From Methanosarcina sp. (GTDB lineage Archaea; Halobacteriota; Methanosarcinia; Methanosarcinales; Methanosarcinaceae): a stretch of 64,000 nt of DNA. Shown here piece by piece: positions 60,953-64,000 of the stretch (position 1 is its first letter; every line of letters begins with the position of its first letter). The stretch covers positions 62,001 to 126,000 of the forward strand of contig PLUB01000073.1 in NCBI GenBank assembly GCA_003164755.1. The letters run 5' to 3'. The notes below the pieces were generated by a model, which ran no database searches, was not told the origin of the DNA, and saw nothing but the letters and a program-made list of their open reading frames with translations. The translations under genes and the position numbers were made by a program.

Positions 60953-63900
60953 AGCTGAGATATCTTCATGCTGAAAATATCCGGAGCTATAAAAAGCTGG
61001 ATTTCACTTTCGAAGACGGAGTGACAGTCATTTCTGGGGTTAACGGAAGTGGAAAATCAAGCTTGCTCGAAGCTTGCTTCATGGGACTTTTTGGTAGTAA
61101 GATCCTTTCAAAGGATTTTGTGCTTGCAGATATAATTTTCAAAGGGGCTGAGAATGCTAAAATTAGTTTGGGCTTCGAGCATTTAGGGCATGAGTATCTT
61201 ATTGATCAAGCTTTCAGATATTCGGTTAAAAGTGAGAACGCCTCAAGTTCAAAATGCGTATTGTATGCAGATGGGAAAATTATTGTTGATCAGGCCATAC
61301 GGACTTATGAAGAAGTCTGTTCCCTCCTGAATATGGATGAAGAGGCATACAGGAACTGTGCTTACATTCGACAGGGAGAAATCGATGTACTTATTAATGC
61401 TAAGCCAAAAGACAGGCAGCTCATGATTGATGACCTAATGCAGCTTGGAAAGCTCGAAGAGTACAGGGAAAGGGCAAGTAGTGCAAAAACAGCTGTTAAA
61501 AGGCTTGAAAGAGATACTAAAAACAGCCAATTAGGTGTGAAAGCTGAGATTGAAGGGATTGAAAGTACAGGACCCGTTGCAGTACTGAATGAGCTTAGGC
61601 AGAAGGTGAAGGAAACCGATATTGACTTAAAAGATTTAAATGAGATGAAAGAGGCTGCAACTTCCCGTAAAGAAAAGCACGGCCTGATGATTGTGGAGTA
61701 CACAGAACGCCTGAAGGAAATTGAGGTTTTAAAACATTCTATCTGTGAGTCTCAGGGAAAAAAAGATCTATGTTTCCGAGAAAAGGAAACATTTGCAGGT
61801 GAAGTTCATGAGCAAAGGCAAATTTTACTCGAACTGGGAGAGGAAAATAATAGTATCAAGAGAGAATGTGGCTTTGAAGACATTGATATTGAGCTTCTTG
61901 TTGTGCAGCAGGAAAAGAAGGAATTGCTTGCCAGGGAAAAGGTAAATGAGATTTCAAAAAAACTTGCTCTTCACTTCAAAGACGAAGAGGCTCTCAAGCA
62001 AACCTCGCGAGAGCTTGAAAAAGAAAAGATTGAGACTGAAGACGTTTGTGTGCAATATAGAAAGAATGTTGGAACTACAAGCAGAGAAATAGAAGGGAAC
62101 AGAACAAAAATAAGGAGAACTGAAGAGGAAAATAGGGAGCTTAAAAGAAAGGCAAAGTTTGAAGAAGCTAATGAAATTTCTTCAGTAATAAAAGAGCTGG
62201 AAGAAAAAGAAAGCTTTCTTCGTGATCAGAAGAGTGAGGTTTCGGCAAAGCTTATCCTTGCTCTTAAGGAGAAAGAAATTAGGGACTTAAACCTCCTGGA
62301 ACTTGAAAAAGAACTGCAAAACTATAGGGGTGCAATCCAGAAAGGTCAGACAGAAGTTGAAGTTCTTGAAACGGAACTCAAGGAGAACTCAAGAGCAGTT
62401 ATAGTAATTCATGAGCAGAAATCTGAGGTTCTCTTAGGATTGAAAGAACTCAATTTTACCGGAGAACAGCTCGAAGATCTGGAAGATTTCAGCGAGCTTC
62501 TGCTGGAAAACAAAAATAGACTTCATGGGCGGGAAAAAGAGCTTGAAGCAATACTCAGAGAGCTTGAACACGTTCTTCGTAAAAATATGCAGTTGCTTTC
62601 CGAAGGAAAGTGTCCTACATGCGGACAGGAGCTTGAAGAGTCTGATATTGTCTGCGCGACAGATGAATCCGAACAGAAAAAAGACACGATATCATTAGAA
62701 CTTATGGAGATCAAAGTCCAACAGGTTGAGATCGAAAAAAAACTAAACCGTCTCAAAGATGCAAAAAAACTGAAAAAACGAACTTCAGATTATGATCTAG
62801 AAATCGAAAAGCTCGGTTTTAAGGGACAGGATTTGGAAGAAAGAATGAAAATCCATAAATCCCGGATCATGGAAGATTCCGTTAAGCTAAAAGTCCTTAA
62901 TACACGAAAACAGAAACTTGAGGCTGAGATTAGAAAATTTCTCCCTGATATTAAAGCTCTTCAGGGTCGCGAGGAGGCGGCTCAAAAAGCTCACAATGAA
63001 ATTGAGGAAATTCTGAGGGATGCAAAAGCCTTTGAGAAAAAGCTTGCTGAAAATAAAGCTGAAATTGAAGTTCTGAGTGGAGAAATCAGGACTTCTCTTG
63101 CGCTAATCAAAAATTACGAGCAGAGGCTTCAAGAACTGAATGATAAGTTAAGAGGGCTTTCAGAAAGGGAAAACCTTGAAAAGGAAAAGCTCAAATCTCT
63201 GGAGATATATTTCGAAGATCTGCGGAAAAAAGAAGAAGGGGCAAAAAAAAATCACCAGGAAAGTGAAAAAGTTCTAACACAGGTAAAAAAAATTCATACA
63301 AACCTACTCCGTATTGATAACATAAATTACAAAATCTCCGAACTTGATACTTCGATCAGGAATCTTACAGAAAAAGTTGGTTTCTTCGACCGAGATATAC
63401 TTGAACGAAGTGAAAAGATAAAACAGCTAGATGAAAAACTGGAGGGAAACAGCCTCGAAGATCTTCAGCTTAAGCGCGCTCAGTTTGAGGAGGCCCAGGC
63501 AAATATCACAGAAAAAATAGGGCTAATGACTGCTACAAAAGACTCATTTTTAAAAAAAATAGGTATGGTCGAAAATAACTTCAAACGCCTTACAGAACTG
63601 AAAAATGAACTAAAAGATATCGAAAATAAGCTTCTCTATCTCGAAGCCATATACAGTAATTCTGAGGAGCTTGAGAATATCTATATGCTCGTCAGGGCTG
63701 ATATGAGAGCAAAGAATATCGATGCTCTTTCTGCTCTTTTAAACGAGATGTTCAGTTTTATGTATGCAAACAATGCCTATTCCCATATAGAACTGGATTC
63801 TGAATATAATCTTACAGTTTATAGAAAAGATGGGACTCCCCTTGAGCCTAAACTTCTCAGCGGCGGTGAACGTGCGATATTTAACCTTATCCTACGCTGT

Positions 63901-64000
63901 GCTATTTACCGGCTCCTTTCCCTTGGTTTTGGTGGAGACCGGGCAGATGGTCTACCACCGATGATCCTTGATGAACCAACGGTGTTCCTTGATCGTGGGC
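60949..64000 (+). CDS. rad50: Rad50 SMC-like ATPase, 3' end outside the window
   Basis: Starts at GTG 60949, overlapping the mre11 stop by four bases (GTGA), and stays open for 1,017 codons to the right edge; perhaps 50 residues are missing. Walker A 'GVNGSGKSS' is at residues 30-38 and the Q-loop region at 'YIRQGEIDVLI'. Two long coiled-coil arms flank the zinc hook CPTC (Cys555 and Cys558). The signature 'LLSGGERAIFNLIL' and Walker B 'PPMILDEPTVFLDRG' lie at the C-terminal end. Rad50 tethers DNA ends and gates Mre11. I traced this frame across its length and saw no internal stop. Confidence 0.95.
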   Translation, partial: MKLRYLHAENIRSYKKLDFTFEDGVTVISGVNGSGKSSLLEACFMGLFGSKILSKDFVLADIIFKGAENAKISLGFEHLGHEYLIDQAFRYSVKSENASSSKCVLYADGKIIVDQAIRTYEEVCSLLNMDEEAYRNCAYIRQGEIDVLINAKPKDRQLMIDDLMQLGKLEEYRERASSAKTAVKRLERDTKNSQLGVKAEIEGIESTGPVAVLNELRQKVKETDIDLKDLNEMKEAATSRKEKHGLMIVEYTERLKEIEVLKHSICESQGKKDLCFREKETFAGEVHEQRQILLELGEENNSIKRECGFEDIDIELLVVQQEKKELLAREKVNEISKKLALHFKDEEALKQTSRELEKEKIETEDVCVQYRKNVGTTSREIEGNRTKIRRTEEENRELKRKAKFEEANEISSVIKELEEKESFLRDQKSEVSAKLILALKEKEIRDLNLLELEKELQNYRGAIQKGQTEVEVLETELKENSRAVIVIHEQKSEVLLGLKELNFTGEQLEDLEDFSELLLENKNRLHGREKELEAILRELEHVLRKNMQLLSEGKCPTCGQELEESDIVCATDESEQKKDTISLELMEIKVQQVEIEKKLNRLKDAKKLKKRTSDYDLEIEKLGFKGQDLEERMKIHKSRIMEDSVKLKVLNTRKQKLEAEIRKFLPDIKALQGREEAAQKAHNEIEEILRDAKAFEKKLAENKAEIEVLSGEIRTSLALIKNYEQRLQELNDKLRGLSERENLEKEKLKSLEIYFEDLRKKEEGAKKNHQESEKVLTQVKKIHTNLLRIDNINYKISELDTSIRNLTEKVGFFDRDILERSEKIKQLDEKLEGNSLEDLQLKRAQFEEAQANITEKIGLMTATKDSFLKKIGMVENNFKRLTELKNELKDIENKLLYLEAIYSNSEELENIYMLVRADMRAKNIDALSALLNEMFSFMYANNAYSHIELDSEYNLTVYRKDGTPLEPKLLSGGERAIFNLILRCAIYRLLSLGFGGDRADGLPPMILDEPTVFLDRG

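Overview
The window looks like a piece of a Methanosarcina-type methanogen chromosome. The evidence is MfnB (methanofuran biosynthesis), archaeal aIF2-beta with a C-terminal TRAM domain, ribosomal protein L10e, CTP-dependent riboflavin kinase, HerA/NurA and Mre11/Rad50, 'AIKAYDKAIEINPQ'-type TPR fragments, and AT-rich intergenic DNA full of decayed IS110, IS630, IS5-like and IS200/IS605 (TnpB) genes. Coding density is low. Islands of intact core genes sit in long gene-poor stretches. The genus is inferred; I could not run a search.

Layout. 0-10 kb: IS110 debris; a radical-SAM-fold protein that has lost its cluster cysteines; aIF2-beta; L10e; a decayed pspAB-htpX pair; and a DUF434-type gene with an in-frame amber codon. 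10-21 kb: alanine dehydrogenase, a tnpB remnant, a YwgA-like protein, a BofA-like membrane protein, a broken TPR gene, broken VOC and isochorismatase-fold genes, chorismate synthase, IS630 debris. 21-32 kb: endonuclease III, a 1,000-bp IS5-like relic, nurA-herA, ribK-ribB, and pdxT and pdxS (separated by a dispersed repeat). 32-37.8 kb: mostly relics, plus tRNA-Cys(GCA) and a frameshifted methyltransferase. 37.9-43.3 kb: a five-gene minus-strand operon for a diacetamido-uronic acid nucleotide sugar plus a NodB-type deacetylase. 43.3-52.2 kb: relics, a truncated methyltransferase, a 37-codon membrane mini-protein, mfnB, and an ABC binding-protein pseudogene. 53.9-64 kb: thioredoxin lipoprotein and CcdA, valS, and mre11-rad50 running off the right edge.

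How the genes work together. NurA-HerA and Mre11-Rad50, the four partners of archaeal DNA-end resection, lie on the same strand about 34 kb apart. RibK carries an N-terminal winged helix of the RbkR type, and a perfect palindrome precedes it, so the ribK-ribB pair may be autoregulated. PdxS/PdxT make PLP. The sugar operon fits oxidation, C3 oxidation, amination and N-acetylation of UDP-GlcNAc. The lipoprotein thioredoxin and CcdA form an extracytoplasmic thiol relay.

The least explained material is several families of short dispersed repeats. Family A is about 90 bp and palindromic, with 8-10 copies. Family B is about 175 bp, non-palindromic, always in plus orientation, and ends with a TATA-like block. 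Family C is 85-86 bp, has terminal inverted repeats, and has three copies. Family D is a hairpin-bearing leader that precedes A twice. Other genes carry premature stops that look like transitions in otherwise recognisable reading frames, including two TAG codons that a pyrrolysine-decoding host might read through.
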